Origin: Micromonospora violae
GTDB lineage: Bacteria; Actinomycetota; Actinomycetes; Mycobacteriales; Micromonosporaceae
Direction of reading: 5' to 3'
Assembly: GCF_004217135.1 (NCBI RefSeq)
Contig: NZ_SHKK01000001.1
Location: 4,960,001-5,024,000, forward strand
Length of the DNA: 64,000 nt
Both the position numbers and the translations under genes were made by a program. The notes under the pieces are model-generated. The model saw only the letters and a list, made by a program, of their open reading frames with translations, did not search any database and was not told where the DNA came from. Numbering within the stretch: the stretch's first letter is position 1; each line of letters opens with the position of its first letter. Shown in pieces: positions 44,201 to 52,201 of this stretch.

Positions 44201-44422
44201 TGGCAGGTCGCCGTGCCGGGTGGAGGCGGTCCGCCAGCCCGACGCGGGGTCGGGCTGCCAGCGCGGCGCCTCATCCCGGGCGTCCTCGTGGTCGGCGGCT
44301 CGGGGCCACCCACCCGCCGGAGGTGCCCACCCGCTGACGGAACGGCTCGGGTCGTCGTGCTGACCCGCTCCGTCACCGTGCTCTCCCGGGGTGGCGGCTC
44401 CGGGTTGCCCTGTTTCACTCAC
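41222..44422 (-). CDS. large Pro/Ser-rich disordered protein with a conserved C-terminal domain
   Basis: A 1066-aa protein. Residues about 1-730 are low-complexity (Pro, Ser, Gly, Glu, Arg), including tandem copies of PxRPSWAGG-like units. A small folded block around 735-830 (GFDVNAILDAVREVAGVRDAALRR) and a C-terminal domain of about 130 residues (VVIDHVQVSTFGLDANVEVRLLAG) are ordered. The C-terminal domain looks like a conserved cytosolic module of unknown function. GTG start with AAGGAG at 7 nt. No signal peptide, so a cytosolic scaffold is possible. Confidence 0.75.
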   Translation of the reverse strand: MSETGQPGAATPGEHGDGAGQHDDPSRSVSGWAPPAGGWPRAADHEDARDEAPRWQPDPASGWRTASTRHGDLPSPLVGRSDEGESPARANGHHVNGVHPPDDVNGVHHPGLEPPAARPTPVSAPPGLPAEGRPRPSDRLVVPAQRPAPPAEQGGTEPDPGPAPHSTVDPTAAHRARWAEPGLPTSAPPAVQVPPVGTAASGFEVPPGFHAPTGERLAADENPTAPRDWRGPLAPEHAATSGRTPGPAGPAEGDEPGRATGGARPAETHRGGDAHRGGDAHRAVEPPAVEPDWSGPSWNRPSWGGGWAPPWSRQDDEPVDPPAGDESALGWVAEPHQPYEPVRAEVPRPYEPVRADQPRAYEPGRGESESAPERSAEPTSGRRADRPSWAGGGDPDPAGAPPARPSWAAGSDPRPTSVPSGPTSGPPARPSWAAGSEAATSVPPVRPPWAGGSEPPATTSASTRPSWGGSDPVPVSSPPPRPSWASSPSSAEPPAAAEASPSSPAGPPPAPAGPPPPVTDAPPAPAGPSLVAERPTWTSGSPTASSSPAERPDWSEGRLPASPVERPSWPTSRSAGTGGGDGGETSGRSRPEVRPTGPFRLRSASGEPGPSPVESPQPATPTSGPPSGDPTPSTTAAVPSAATKGPGRRDQPASASAAPYAARRSAPDPTSPVGDGQQSAPSAVVLPQRVPAEPDVPVVPEPPAVEPPAETPELARIATHLRRDDEPAPLRERPEGFDVNAILDAVREVAGVRDAALRRTPAGAHSLRLDLADGADPAEVSRQVARLLQERMGLAAAPQNVPGLPSTPPPPVRRRAAEPRPVERRTPETRRTPETQNAASRDAGEVRAAESPTVVRPPGGRAEATPAGPEQTRRRRSNAPHRGRATVEEPGSVAAPAGAATGSPATLGTSYSGGQVTTTESAPSRPLETGGTPGPRVVIDHVQVSTFGLDANVEVRLLAGADSASGYATGPAVDGYVLRLCAVAAAAAVDELLRGPENAERGRCFVEHAAVVPFGNCEVATVVALLVCEGWVEQLAGSALVAGDPRQAVVRATLAAVNRRLEALLS

Positions 44423-44571
44423 CGCGCGCTCCTTGGTCGCCCCCGCTGAGGCTACCGTGTGCCGAGAGTGGCGATAAGTTACAGCGGCGGGCCATTTCCA
44501 CGACCGAGGTCACGGGCCTCGCCCGGTCTGGGGGGAAAATGCCGGCTCGTACGGACAACTCGGAGGATCCC

Positions 44572-45210
44572 ATGACCGCTGCGGGGAACGGTGCACAGAC
44601 CGCCGGCCGGCCAACCCGCCTGCCCCGCTCCGCGCGTCGTAAGCAGCTTCTCGCTGCGGCGCAGGAGGTGTTCGTCGCGCAGGGCTACCACGCCGCCGCG
44701 ATGGACGACATCGCCGAGCGGGCCGGGGTCTCGAAGCCGGTGCTCTACCAACACTTTCCCGGAAAGATGGATCTCTACCTGGCGCTGCTCGACACGCACT
44801 GTGACGCCATCGTCGCTCAGGTGCAAGATGCCATGCGCGGCACCAGCGACAACAAGGAGCGGGTCAGCGCGTCGGTCCGGGCGTACTTCGACTTCGTCGA
44901 CCACGAGAGCGAGGCGTTCCGGCTCGTCTTCGAGTCGGATCTGCGCAACGACCCGGCGGTGCGGCAGCGGGTGGAGCGGGTCGAGCAGGGCTGCATCGCG
45001 GCGATCACCGACACCATCATCTCCGACACCGGGGTGAGCCGGGAGCACGCCGAACTGCTCGCCTCCGGGCTGGTCGGCGCGGCGGAGACGGCCGCGCAGT
45101 TCTGGCTGGCCGGGGGCCGGCAGGTGCCGAAGGCCGAGGCCGAGGCGTTGGTGGCCGCGCTGTCCTGGCGGGGCATCGCGAGCTTCCCGCTGCAAGGTGA
45201 GTCAGCCTGA
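44572..45210 (+). CDS. TetR-family transcriptional regulator
   Basis: A 212-aa repressor. The helix-turn-helix spans about 20-64 (RRKQLLAAAQEVFVAQGYHAAAMDDIAERAGVSKPVLYQHFPGKMDLY); the ligand domain follows. ATG has GGAGG at 5 nt; the longer frame is not needed. Homologue of the TetR gene beside DUF3107 in mycobacteria. Ligand unknown; it is divergent from the large Pro-rich gene, which may be its target. Confidence 0.92.
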   Translation: MTAAGNGAQTAGRPTRLPRSARRKQLLAAAQEVFVAQGYHAAAMDDIAERAGVSKPVLYQHFPGKMDLYLALLDTHCDAIVAQVQDAMRGTSDNKERVSASVRAYFDFVDHESEAFRLVFESDLRNDPAVRQRVERVEQGCIAAITDTIISDTGVSREHAELLASGLVGAAETAAQFWLAGGRQVPKAEAEALVAALSWRGIASFPLQGESA

Positions 45211-45274
45211 CCGCCGACCCCGTGATCGGATAGCCTTCGCAGGGCGGTTCTTTCGCCCCAGTTGAGGAGGCACA

Positions 45275-45502
45275 GTGGAGGTCAAGATCGGCGTGCAGTA
45301 CGCGCCGCGCGAGCTGGTACTGGACAGCGCGCAGTCGCCGGCCGAGATCGAGCAGATCGTGACCGACGCCTTCGCCGGCAACGGCGGCACGCTCTCCCTG
45401 ACCGACGAGAAGGGCCGGCGGGTCATCGTTCCGGTCGAGAAGGTCGCCTACGTCGAGATCGCCGAGGCGTCGCCCCGGGCCGTCGGGTTCACCGTCCGCT
45501 GA
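45275..45502 (+). CDS. DUF3107 family small protein
   Basis: A 75-aa protein covering the DUF3107 domain, with MEVKIGVQYAPRELVLDS at the start and VEKVAYVEIAEASPRAVGF at the end. The function is unknown, but the gene is conserved in actinobacteria next to the TetR gene and ahead of RhlE. GTG start with GAGGAGG at 5 nt. Confidence 0.92.
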   Translation: MEVKIGVQYAPRELVLDSAQSPAEIEQIVTDAFAGNGGTLSLTDEKGRRVIVPVEKVAYVEIAEASPRAVGFTVR

Positions 45503-45516
45503 CCGGTCCGGCCATC

Positions 45517-45546
45517 GCGGCAGGTCGGCACCGGCCTACCTGCCGC
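45517..45546. terminator. hairpin between DUF3107 and ferritin-like genes
   Basis: GCGGCAGGT and ACCTGCCGC pair over 9 bp around a 12-nt loop between convergent genes. Confidence 0.5.
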
Positions 45547-45606
45547 AGGCCGGCGTCGGCCCCACCCGGCCCGGTGGTCGGTTGTTCAGCTGTTCAGCCC
45601 GGCGGG

Positions 45607-46242
45607 TCAGTTGTTCAGCCCGGCGGCGACCATTCGCGCGGTGTGCGCGCTGGTGAGCCGGCCGAAGAGCCCCGCCACGTCGACCCGGCCGTCCCGCGCG
45701 ATCAGCGCGGTCAGGGCGGCCCGCTCGGCGGCCACCCGGCCGGCCTGCGACAACGCCTCGCCGACCAGTCGTCGGGCCCACATCGAGAGCCGACCGGCCA
45801 CCCGGGGGTCGTCGGCGACAGCCACCCGGATCTCCTCCGCGGCGAAGTCCGCGTACCGGGAGTCGTGCAGGACGTCCAGCACCAGTGCCCGGTCCGGTTC
45901 CGCCAGCGCGTCGGCGATCTCGCGGACGAAGTCGTCGGTGATCGCGTCGCCGACGTACGCCTTGGTGACCACTTCCGCCCAGTCCCGCGGCTCGGTCGAG
46001 TCGTGGTACGCCTGGAGCGGCTCGACATAGGGGGCCATCGCCTCCTCCGGCAGCACGCCCAGCGCGGTGAGCCGGTCGGCGAGGCGTCGATAGTTGGCGA
46101 TCTCCGCAGCGGCCATCTCGTTCAGCGCGGCGCGGCGGCTCAGGTCCGGAGCGAGCCGCGCGTCACCGGCCATCCGCTCGAAGGCGAGCAGTTCACCGAA
46201 GGCGACCAGACCCAACAGGTCGGCGTAGGCAGGAACGGACAC
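45607..46242 (-). CDS. ferritin-like (MiaE-type) diiron-fold protein
   Basis: A 211-aa four-helix protein with VAFGELLAFERMAGDA and LNEMAAAEIANYRRLADRL near the N-terminus, which carry Glu and ExxH-like residues of the ferritin-like superfamily, and DEITDDFVREIADALAE-type helices after. Similar to the mycobacterial protein between DUF3107 and RhlE, annotated as ferritin-like or tRNA-hydroxylase-like. Start GTG 46242 is the first in a good position; an extension to 46638 reads through palindrome C and is rejected. Confidence 0.75.
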   Translation of the reverse strand: MSVPAYADLLGLVAFGELLAFERMAGDARLAPDLSRRAALNEMAAAEIANYRRLADRLTALGVLPEEAMAPYVEPLQAYHDSTEPRDWAEVVTKAYVGDAITDDFVREIADALAEPDRALVLDVLHDSRYADFAAEEIRVAVADDPRVAGRLSMWARRLVGEALSQAGRVAAERAALTALIARDGRVDVAGLFGRLTSAHTARMVAAGLNN

Positions 46243-46287
46243 GAGCGGCAGGCTATCGCGTGCCCGCCCTCCGCGCCGCCCCCCGCC

Positions 46288-46356
46288 GATCATGGAGTTG
46301 TGGTGCCCGGTTAGCACCATTTTGCGCCTTTTGTCAACCACCACGACTCCATGATC
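46288..46356. repeat. dispersed long palindrome, copy C
   Basis: 18-bp arms (46288-46305 and 46339-46356, one mismatch) match the core of copy A; the spacer is 33 nt with unrelated sequence. It lies between the divergent ferritin-like and RhlE genes, so it cannot terminate either one; a regulatory or mobile role is more likely here. Confidence 0.7.
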
Positions 46357-46636
46357 GACGCGGGTCAGGGGTGAGGCCAGCCAGGGCGGTGTGGCGCGGG
46401 TCACATTTGCTTGCCCTGGGTGTCTGGTGGGCGACAGGGAATCGGGACGGGGGTATGCCTGTTCAGGTAGCATGGAGCAGTTGCCGTGGGCGCCGATCTG
46501 ATCGAAGCTCAGCCCGCGGCGCGCGTGCGGCCCGGTCCGGCTCGGCAATCTGCCGCCGACCGTGTGGCCCGCGTCATACCGAACGCGCCCTGAGGACAGG
46601 ACGGGCGCACCCACGAGAGGGCACCCCCACATCCAC

Positions 46637-48313
46637 ATGAGCGACCAGACTCACGATTTGCTGGACGGCCAGGAACTGGCCCCCACCGCCCCGGTTCGAC
46701 CGGAGGCCCCCACGTTCGCCGCACTCGGCGCCCGCGCCGAAACCGTCGAGGCTCTGGCCTCGGCCGGCATCACCCGCGCCTTCGCCATCCAGGAGTACGC
46801 GATCCCGATCGCGCTGCGCGGCGTCGACCTGATCGGTCAAGCGCCGACCGGCACCGGCAAGACCCTCGGCTTCGGCGTACCGCTGCTCGATCGCGTCTTC
46901 GCCCCGAGCGAGGGCGGCGACGGCGTCCCGCAGGCGCTGGTCGTCGTACCCACCCGTGAGCTCGGCATCCAGGTGGCCAAGGATCTGGCCGCCGCCGGCC
47001 GGACGCGCGGCGTCCGGGTGCTGCCGATCTACGGCGGTGTGGCGTACGAGCCGCAGATCGACGCGCTGCGCAAGGGCGTCGAGATCCTGGTCGGCACTCC
47101 CGGCCGACTGATGGACCTGCAGAAGCAGAAGCACCTCCGGCTGGACCGGGTGCACGCACTCGTCCTCGACGAGGCCGACCGGATGCTCGACCTGGGCTTC
47201 CTCGACGACGTCGAGAAGATCCTGGCGATGCTGCCGGAGGACCGCCAGACGATGCTCTTCTCGGCCACCATGCCGGACCCGATCGTCACCCTGTCGCGGC
47301 GCTTCCTGCGCCAGCCGATGACGATCCACGCCGGGCACACCGCCGAGACCGGTCCGTCGCCGCAGACCCAGCAGCTGGTCTACCGCACCCACTCGATGAA
47401 CAAGGTCGAGGTGGTGGCGCGCATCCTCCAGGCGGAGGGGCGTGGGCTGACCATGATCTTCACGCGTACCAAGCGGGCCGCCGACCGGGTCGCCGAGGAC
47501 CTCGACTTCCGCGGGTTCGCGGTCGCGGCGGTCCATGGTGACCTCGGCCAGGGTGCCCGCGAGCGGGCCCTGCGGGCATTCCGGGCTGGCAAGATCGACA
47601 TCCTGGTCGCCACCGACGTGGCGGCCCGTGGGCTGGACGTCACCGGCGTCACCCACGTCATCAACTACGACTGCCCGGAAGACCAGGACACGTACACCCA
47701 CCGGATCGGTCGTACCGGCCGGGCCGGCGCGACGGGTGTCGCCGTGACCTTCGTCGACTGGGACGACATGCCGCGCTGGCGCATCATCGACAAGACCCTC
47801 GGTCTGGAGATGCCGGAGCCGCCGGAGACGTACCACACGTCCCCGCACCTCTACACCGACCTGCACATCTCCACCGAGGTCAGCGGCACGCTGCCCACGG
47901 CCGAGCGCACCCGGGCCGGGCTGTCCGCCGAGATCGAAGAGGACCTGGGTGGGACGACCCGCTCCCGCCGGGGCGACAGCGGTGGTCGGGGTTCCCGACG
48001 TGGTGAGGGTCGTGGCGAGCGCCGTGGACGCGGCGATGCCCGCCGCGACCGCTCCGACGCCGGCACGCCGGCCGGCGCCGAGGCGCCCGCCGCTGACGCC
48101 GCCGACGAAGGGCCGCGTACCCCCCGCCGCCGGCGTCGTCGCCGGGCCGGCGAGGTGGTCGCGGGCGAGACCACCGCTGTGGTCTCCGCCGACGCCGGCC
48201 CCGCCGAGCCAGCCGCCGCGTCCGACGGCGAGCCGGCCAAGCCGCGTCGCCGCCGACGCCGCCGTGGTGGCGGTTCCGGCGCGGGTACGCCGGCCGAGGC
48301 GACCGCCGACTGA
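46637..48313 (+). CDS. rhlE: DEAD-box RNA helicase, RhlE type
   Basis: A 558-aa helicase. APTGTGKT at 69-76 (Walker A), PTRELG, GTPGRLMD, DEAD at 178-181, SAT, and HRIGRTGRAG (motif VI) are all present. A tail of about 130 residues (after 430) is rich in Arg, Gly, Asp and Ala with RRRRRR-like blocks, typical of actinobacterial RhlE and likely to bind RNA. Involved in RNA unwinding in ribosome assembly or decay. ATG 46637 lies after a 300-nt leader containing palindrome C. Confidence 0.93.
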   Translation: MSDQTHDLLDGQELAPTAPVRPEAPTFAALGARAETVEALASAGITRAFAIQEYAIPIALRGVDLIGQAPTGTGKTLGFGVPLLDRVFAPSEGGDGVPQALVVVPTRELGIQVAKDLAAAGRTRGVRVLPIYGGVAYEPQIDALRKGVEILVGTPGRLMDLQKQKHLRLDRVHALVLDEADRMLDLGFLDDVEKILAMLPEDRQTMLFSATMPDPIVTLSRRFLRQPMTIHAGHTAETGPSPQTQQLVYRTHSMNKVEVVARILQAEGRGLTMIFTRTKRAADRVAEDLDFRGFAVAAVHGDLGQGARERALRAFRAGKIDILVATDVAARGLDVTGVTHVINYDCPEDQDTYTHRIGRTGRAGATGVAVTFVDWDDMPRWRIIDKTLGLEMPEPPETYHTSPHLYTDLHISTEVSGTLPTAERTRAGLSAEIEEDLGGTTRSRRGDSGGRGSRRGEGRGERRGRGDARRDRSDAGTPAGAEAPAADAADEGPRTPRRRRRRRAGEVVAGETTAVVSADAGPAEPAAASDGEPAKPRRRRRRRGGGSGAGTPAEATAD

Positions 48314-48328
48314 CCACCAGCCACACCT

Positions 48329-48408
48329 GACATCCCCCGCACCGCCTCGCGCGGTACGGGGGATGTTCGACATCCCCCGCACCGCCTCGCGCGGTACGGG
48401 GGATGTTC
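48329..48408 (+). repeat. exact 40-bp tandem duplication of a terminator-like hairpin
   Basis: Two identical 40-bp units (48329-48368 and 48369-48408) each contain a stem built from GACATCCCCCG and CGGGGGATGT-type arms around CACCGCCTCGCGCGGTA. It lies 15 nt after the helicase stop. Two adjacent identical hairpins may act as a double terminator. Intermolecular pairing between copies is also possible. Confidence 0.7.
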
Positions 48409-48441
48409 CCTTCTCCCACCCCACCTGCCGAAGATGGAACG

Positions 48442-49590
48442 ATGCCGCAACCACTGGACGCCGCCCTGACCGAGGTTCGGGCCCTGCTGCTCGACCCCGC
48501 GCTGACCCGGGCGGTCGCCGCCGGACGCCGCCGCGGGCACCGCCCCACCGTGGTCCGGGCTGAGCTACGGCCGGTGACACTGAAGGCCGGGCCCCGGCTT
48601 CAGATCGCCACGTCCGACGGCACCCGCCCGTACACCCGCAACGTCGCGCCCGGCGCGGAGGCCGCCGGGGCGGTCGACGAGCTGCTGGCCGAGCCGTTCG
48701 GCAACTGGCACGTCGAGACGGCCGACACGACGCTCCAGCTTCGGGTGACCAAATCCGGCGAAGCGCAGGTGCACCGGGCCGCGACGCCCCGGCCGGCGGC
48801 GACCCCCACCGGAAATGACCGGCCCAAGGAGTACCTGCTCGACCCCGGGGACCCGATCTTCGCGGAGATCGGCGGCTCGGCGGCCAAGCGCCGCCAGGTG
48901 GACGCGTTCCTGCGCGCCCTGGCCGCGACCCTGCCCGACGATCTGACCGGGCCGCTCCGGGTGGTCGACCTGGGCTGCGGCAACGCGTACCTGACGTTCG
49001 CCGCCTACCGCTATCTGACCGGTCGGGGGCTCGACGTCCAGCTGGTCGGCGTGGACGTCCGAGAGGACCAGCGGCGGCGCAACACCGAGCTGGCGCAGCG
49101 GCTGGGCTGGGCCGACCAGGTCAGCTTCGTGGCCGGGACGATCGCCGACGCCACCGTCGACCCGGCACCCGATCTGGTGCTGGCGCTGCACGCCTGCGAC
49201 ACCGCCACCGACGAGGCGCTGGCCCGCGCGGTGCGCTGGGAGGCCCGCTGGGTGCTGGCCGCCCCGTGCTGCCACCACGACCTGGCGAAGCAGCTCCGCG
49301 CCCACCCCGCCCCGGCCCCGTACGACCTGCTGACCCGGCAGGGCATCCTGCGCGAGCGCTTTGCCGACGTGCTCACCGACGCCCTGCGCGCCGGGCTGCT
49401 GCGGGTGCACGGGTACAAGGCCGAGGTGGTGGAGTTCGTGGACTCGCAGCACACGCCCCGCAACCTGCTGATCCGCGCACGTCGTACCGGTGCGGGGGCG
49501 ACCGAGCCGCAGCGCGCCGAGTACCGCGAGCTGGTGGACCAGTGGCAGGTCACTCCCCGGCTGGAGACGTTGCTGGCCGACGGCGAGTAG
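48442..49590 (+). CDS. SAM-dependent methyltransferase (PF13679 / METTL25-like)
   Basis: A 382-aa protein. RVVDLGCGNAYLTFAAYRYL binds AdoMet; VGVDVREDQRRRNTELAQRL and DLVLALHACDTATDEALARAV follow, and WVLAAPCCHHDLAKQL is the CCxH block of methyltransferase_32. An N-terminal region of about 150 residues (KAGPRLQIATSDGTRPYTRNV) precedes the catalytic part. The substrate, probably RNA or protein, is unknown. ATG 48442, about 30 nt after the hairpin pair. Confidence 0.85.
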   Translation: MPQPLDAALTEVRALLLDPALTRAVAAGRRRGHRPTVVRAELRPVTLKAGPRLQIATSDGTRPYTRNVAPGAEAAGAVDELLAEPFGNWHVETADTTLQLRVTKSGEAQVHRAATPRPAATPTGNDRPKEYLLDPGDPIFAEIGGSAAKRRQVDAFLRALAATLPDDLTGPLRVVDLGCGNAYLTFAAYRYLTGRGLDVQLVGVDVREDQRRRNTELAQRLGWADQVSFVAGTIADATVDPAPDLVLALHACDTATDEALARAVRWEARWVLAAPCCHHDLAKQLRAHPAPAPYDLLTRQGILRERFADVLTDALRAGLLRVHGYKAEVVEFVDSQHTPRNLLIRARRTGAGATEPQRAEYRELVDQWQVTPRLETLLADGE

Positions 49591-49610
49591 CGGCCAGCCG
49601 CCCCGGGTGG

Positions 49611-50060
49611 CTAACGCCGACGATCCGCGCGGTCGCGGCCACCGTTGCGCTCGCCGGCACCGCGGTCGAGGACCGACACCCGGTCGGCACCGAGCCGCTG
49701 TACGCCCCACTCACCGTCGCCCGGGGCGGCCGGGAATGGCACGACCTTGCCCCCGGTCTCGGCGTTACCGGCTGCCGCGAACGCGTTCCAGGAGATGTCC
49801 ACCAGCAGCTTCTTCACCTCGGCGTGCCGGATGGCAGCATTGTGTTGCAACGCCATCCGGGCACCGAGCAGGACCGTGACCAGCGTGGTGGTGATCGTGC
49901 CGGTGGCGGCCAACACGTGCAGACCGGTCGCGGAGTCGGTGCGGAGCACCAGGACCAGCAGCCAGACCCAGAACGCGGCAGCGAAGACGGCGGCCTTGGC
50001 GACGAAGAAGAGGCTCACCGCACCGGGCTGGTACGGCTGGGGGCGGCTCGGATCGGCCAT
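49611..50060 (-). CDS. small membrane protein of unknown function
   Basis: A 149-aa protein with two predicted transmembrane segments (residues about 15-40 and 48-65), a Lys/His-rich cytosolic stretch, and a charged C-terminal tail (GERNGGRDRADRRR). No family is recognised. It converges with the methyltransferase gene and is divergent from the XRE regulator, with about 250 nt of AT-richer DNA between. Confidence 0.65.
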   Translation of the reverse strand: MADPSRPQPYQPGAVSLFFVAKAAVFAAAFWVWLLVLVLRTDSATGLHVLAATGTITTTLVTVLLGARMALQHNAAIRHAEVKKLLVDISWNAFAAAGNAETGGKVVPFPAAPGDGEWGVQRLGADRVSVLDRGAGERNGGRDRADRRR

Positions 50061-50308
50061 GGTGCTCCTCGGCGGTGGTCCGGTCGGACGCGGCAGGCGA
50101 CAGACGCCATGCCGGGACGGGCACCGAGCTTAATTGAAGAACGACGATGATCGCTCGGTGCAATTTTCGTTCTGCACACACGCTTCCAGAGAAAAGTCTC
50201 GTCCACGGGACAGTTTGTGCGGTCAGTCAATTGTTTCCGGCTCTGGGCGTACTACCCTCGGAAGGCGCATCGCCCCGGTGCTCCGGCAGGAGGGGAAGAC
50301 ACGCAGCG

Positions 50309-50725
50309 ATGGGATCAGCCGACGTAACACCGCAGATGGCGTTCGCCCGCTTCGTCCGGCGCGCCATCGATGACGCTCGCGACGAACGTGGCTGGACCGT
50401 GACTGATCTTGCCTCACACACGGGCGTGGGTCGCTCCACGGTGTTCCGTTGGCTCGCCGGTGATTGGCAGGATTATCCCGAACTGGCCAAGGTGCGCGGC
50501 TTCTGCGCTGCGTTGGATCTGCCCGTCGCCGCCGCGTTCCGCGCCCTCGGGCTGCCCGACGCCGGCCCCGCACCCCGCCGACGCCACGACGACGGCCCGG
50601 TCGAAGCCGACGTCCGGGCCATCCTGGACCGACTGGCCGACCCGACGGTCCCCGCCGAGGAGAAGCACCACATCCGCGACCTCCTCCGCTACCTAGCCCG
50701 CCGCCCCATCCGCCGCGCCGGCTAA
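50309..50725 (+). CDS. XRE-family helix-turn-helix regulator
   Basis: A 138-aa protein with a Cro/C1-type HTH (about 20-70): WTVTDLASHTGVGRSTVFRWLAGDWQDYPELAKVRGFCAAL. The C-terminal half is Asp/Arg-rich (VRAILDRLADPTVPAEEKHHIRDLLRYLARR) and helical. ATG 50309 is preceded by GGAGGGG, though at about 13 nt. It probably autoregulates or controls the divergent membrane-protein gene. Confidence 0.8.
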   Translation: MGSADVTPQMAFARFVRRAIDDARDERGWTVTDLASHTGVGRSTVFRWLAGDWQDYPELAKVRGFCAALDLPVAAAFRALGLPDAGPAPRRRHDDGPVEADVRAILDRLADPTVPAEEKHHIRDLLRYLARRPIRRAG

Positions 50726-50785
50726 CCCCCCACCCGCGCCCGCCCGACCGCACCCCGCGCCAGCCCCGCGCCCCGCGCCAGCCCT

Positions 50786-50861
50786 CGTCGATCATGGAAT
50801 TGTGGTGGCCGTTGAATCCCGCTTGCACCTTTTGCGAGGCACCACAACTCCATGATCGACG
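50786..50861. repeat. dispersed long palindrome, copy D
   Basis: 22-bp arms (50786-50807 and 50840-50861, one mismatch) match copies A-C; spacer 32 nt. It lies after the XRE gene, followed by a purine-rich tract (GGGTGGGGCGGAGGGGGTGGG) before the convergent HxHP-protein gene. Confidence 0.72.
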
Positions 50862-50942
50862 CGAAAATGGGGCGGCGGTGGGCGGGAGGGGATGGGGCCG
50901 CGGTGGAGCGGGAGGGGTGGGGCGGAGGGGGTGGGGGTGGGG

Positions 50943-52028
50943 TTAGGGGAGGGTTAGGGTTAGTTCGGCGGTTTGGACTTGGGCGTTCACCTGGAAGTCC
51001 AGGTAGAGGCGGTAGCGGCCTGGGCTGGGAATGGTCAACCAGAACTTGATCTGACCGTCCACCAGCTCGGTCTCCGGGTGCACGTGCAGGTAGCCGAGGT
51101 CGCCCTCGCGCAACGCCACCAGGTGCCCGTACGCCCCGAGGTACCGCTCCAGCGGTGCGGCACCGCCAGCACCGTCGACCCGGAAGGTCAGCGGCACGGT
51201 CGCCCCGACCTGCGGAGTGCCCTGGTAGCCGACGGTGAAGCCGTCCACGGTCGTCGAGGTGGCCGGGCCCGGCAGCGGGCGGGGGCGGTAGTCGCCGGGC
51301 GCCACCAGGTCCGTCCCGAGGGTCACCGCGGTCTGCGCGCCGTTGTCGGCGACGATGGTGAAATCGGCGTACGCGCGCCAGAGGCCGGGCTGCGCGAGGG
51401 TCAACGGCACCGACCAGGTGCCGTCCGCCGTCATGGTGGGGTGCAGGTGCTGGTAACCGGTGAGGTCCCGCCGGACGACGATCAGATGCATCGGCTTGTC
51501 GTGCACGATGGCGAACCGGGTGACCGGCCGGCGCTGCGCGTCGCGTACCTGGAAGCGGAATTGGCCGGGGCGGCCTGCCGCGAACTCGGTGGCCAGAGGT
51601 GCCAGAGTGAGCCCGGCCGAGCTGACCGCCAGGCCGCCCGGTTCGGTGGCCGCGCCCTGATCGGCGGCCGTGGCCGAGCCGTGGCTGTGTGGGGCGACGC
51701 CCGGCGGATCGGTGTGCTCGACCGCTGGCAGCGGGCTGCCGGTGGCACCGTTGGTGTTCAGCCGGCCGAGCCCGAAGCCGAGCAGCACCGCCAGCACCAG
51801 CCCGCCGACCACCAGCGCCAGCCGGAGAGTGCTCCGGTCCAGCCCGGTGGAGACCCCATCGACGACCGACGCCCCGGAGACCTGGTCCGGCACCGGCACC
51901 ACGGGCGCCTGGTCCGACCCCGGCACCGCGGACGCCTGATCTGGCACCGGCACCGCAGGCGCCTGGTCCATCGTCGGCACTGCGGACGCCTGGTCCCGCA
52001 CCGGTTCTGCGGACACCTGGTCAGGCAC
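50943..52028 (-). CDS. membrane-anchored secreted protein with HxHP motifs, possible copper-related
   Basis: A 361-aa protein. Six 9-residue repeats (VPDQASAVP-like) occupy residues about 1-54, then one transmembrane helix (LALVVGGLVLAVLLGFGLG) and a beta-rich extracytoplasmic part with YQHLHPTM and YLHVHPETE motifs resembling cupredoxin/CopC-like metal sites. The GTG start overlaps an upstream frame (52021-52107) beginning MTDQQPVTRAPG, which looks like the missing N-terminus; a frameshift there would explain it. Metal binding is inferred from histidines only. Confidence 0.7.
   Translation of the reverse strand: MPDQVSAEPVRDQASAVPTMDQAPAVPVPDQASAVPGSDQAPVVPVPDQVSGASVVDGVSTGLDRSTLRLALVVGGLVLAVLLGFGLGRLNTNGATGSPLPAVEHTDPPGVAPHSHGSATAADQGAATEPGGLAVSSAGLTLAPLATEFAAGRPGQFRFQVRDAQRRPVTRFAIVHDKPMHLIVVRRDLTGYQHLHPTMTADGTWSVPLTLAQPGLWRAYADFTIVADNGAQTAVTLGTDLVAPGDYRPRPLPGPATSTTVDGFTVGYQGTPQVGATVPLTFRVDGAGGAAPLERYLGAYGHLVALREGDLGYLHVHPETELVDGQIKFWLTIPSPGRYRLYLDFQVNAQVQTAELTLTLP
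51867..52028. repeat. coding tandem repeat, 27-bp unit, six copies
   Basis: The N-terminus of the HxHP protein consists of six 9-residue units ending in AVP or similar (DQASAVP, DQAPAVP, DQAPVVP, DQVSGAS). Each unit is 27 bp, so copy-number change preserves frame. Confidence 0.6.
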
Positions 52029-52201
52029 CGCCAGCGCCCAGCGGGTGGCCGGCCTCGTCGACGGCGGTCCTGCCCGGGGCGCGGGTGACGGGCTGCTGGT
52101 CGGTCATGGCACCCACGTTACCGCCGTCGGTGCCGGGCCCCTGCCGACGCCCGAACAGCGTGGCGACGGTCGCACTCACCGACGCCCGGGAACTTTCCGC
52201 C

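Noticed and set aside
48565..49710. 381-codon minus-strand frame over the methyltransferase gene
   Set aside because: Antisense shadow; the plus frame has AdoMet-binding motifs.
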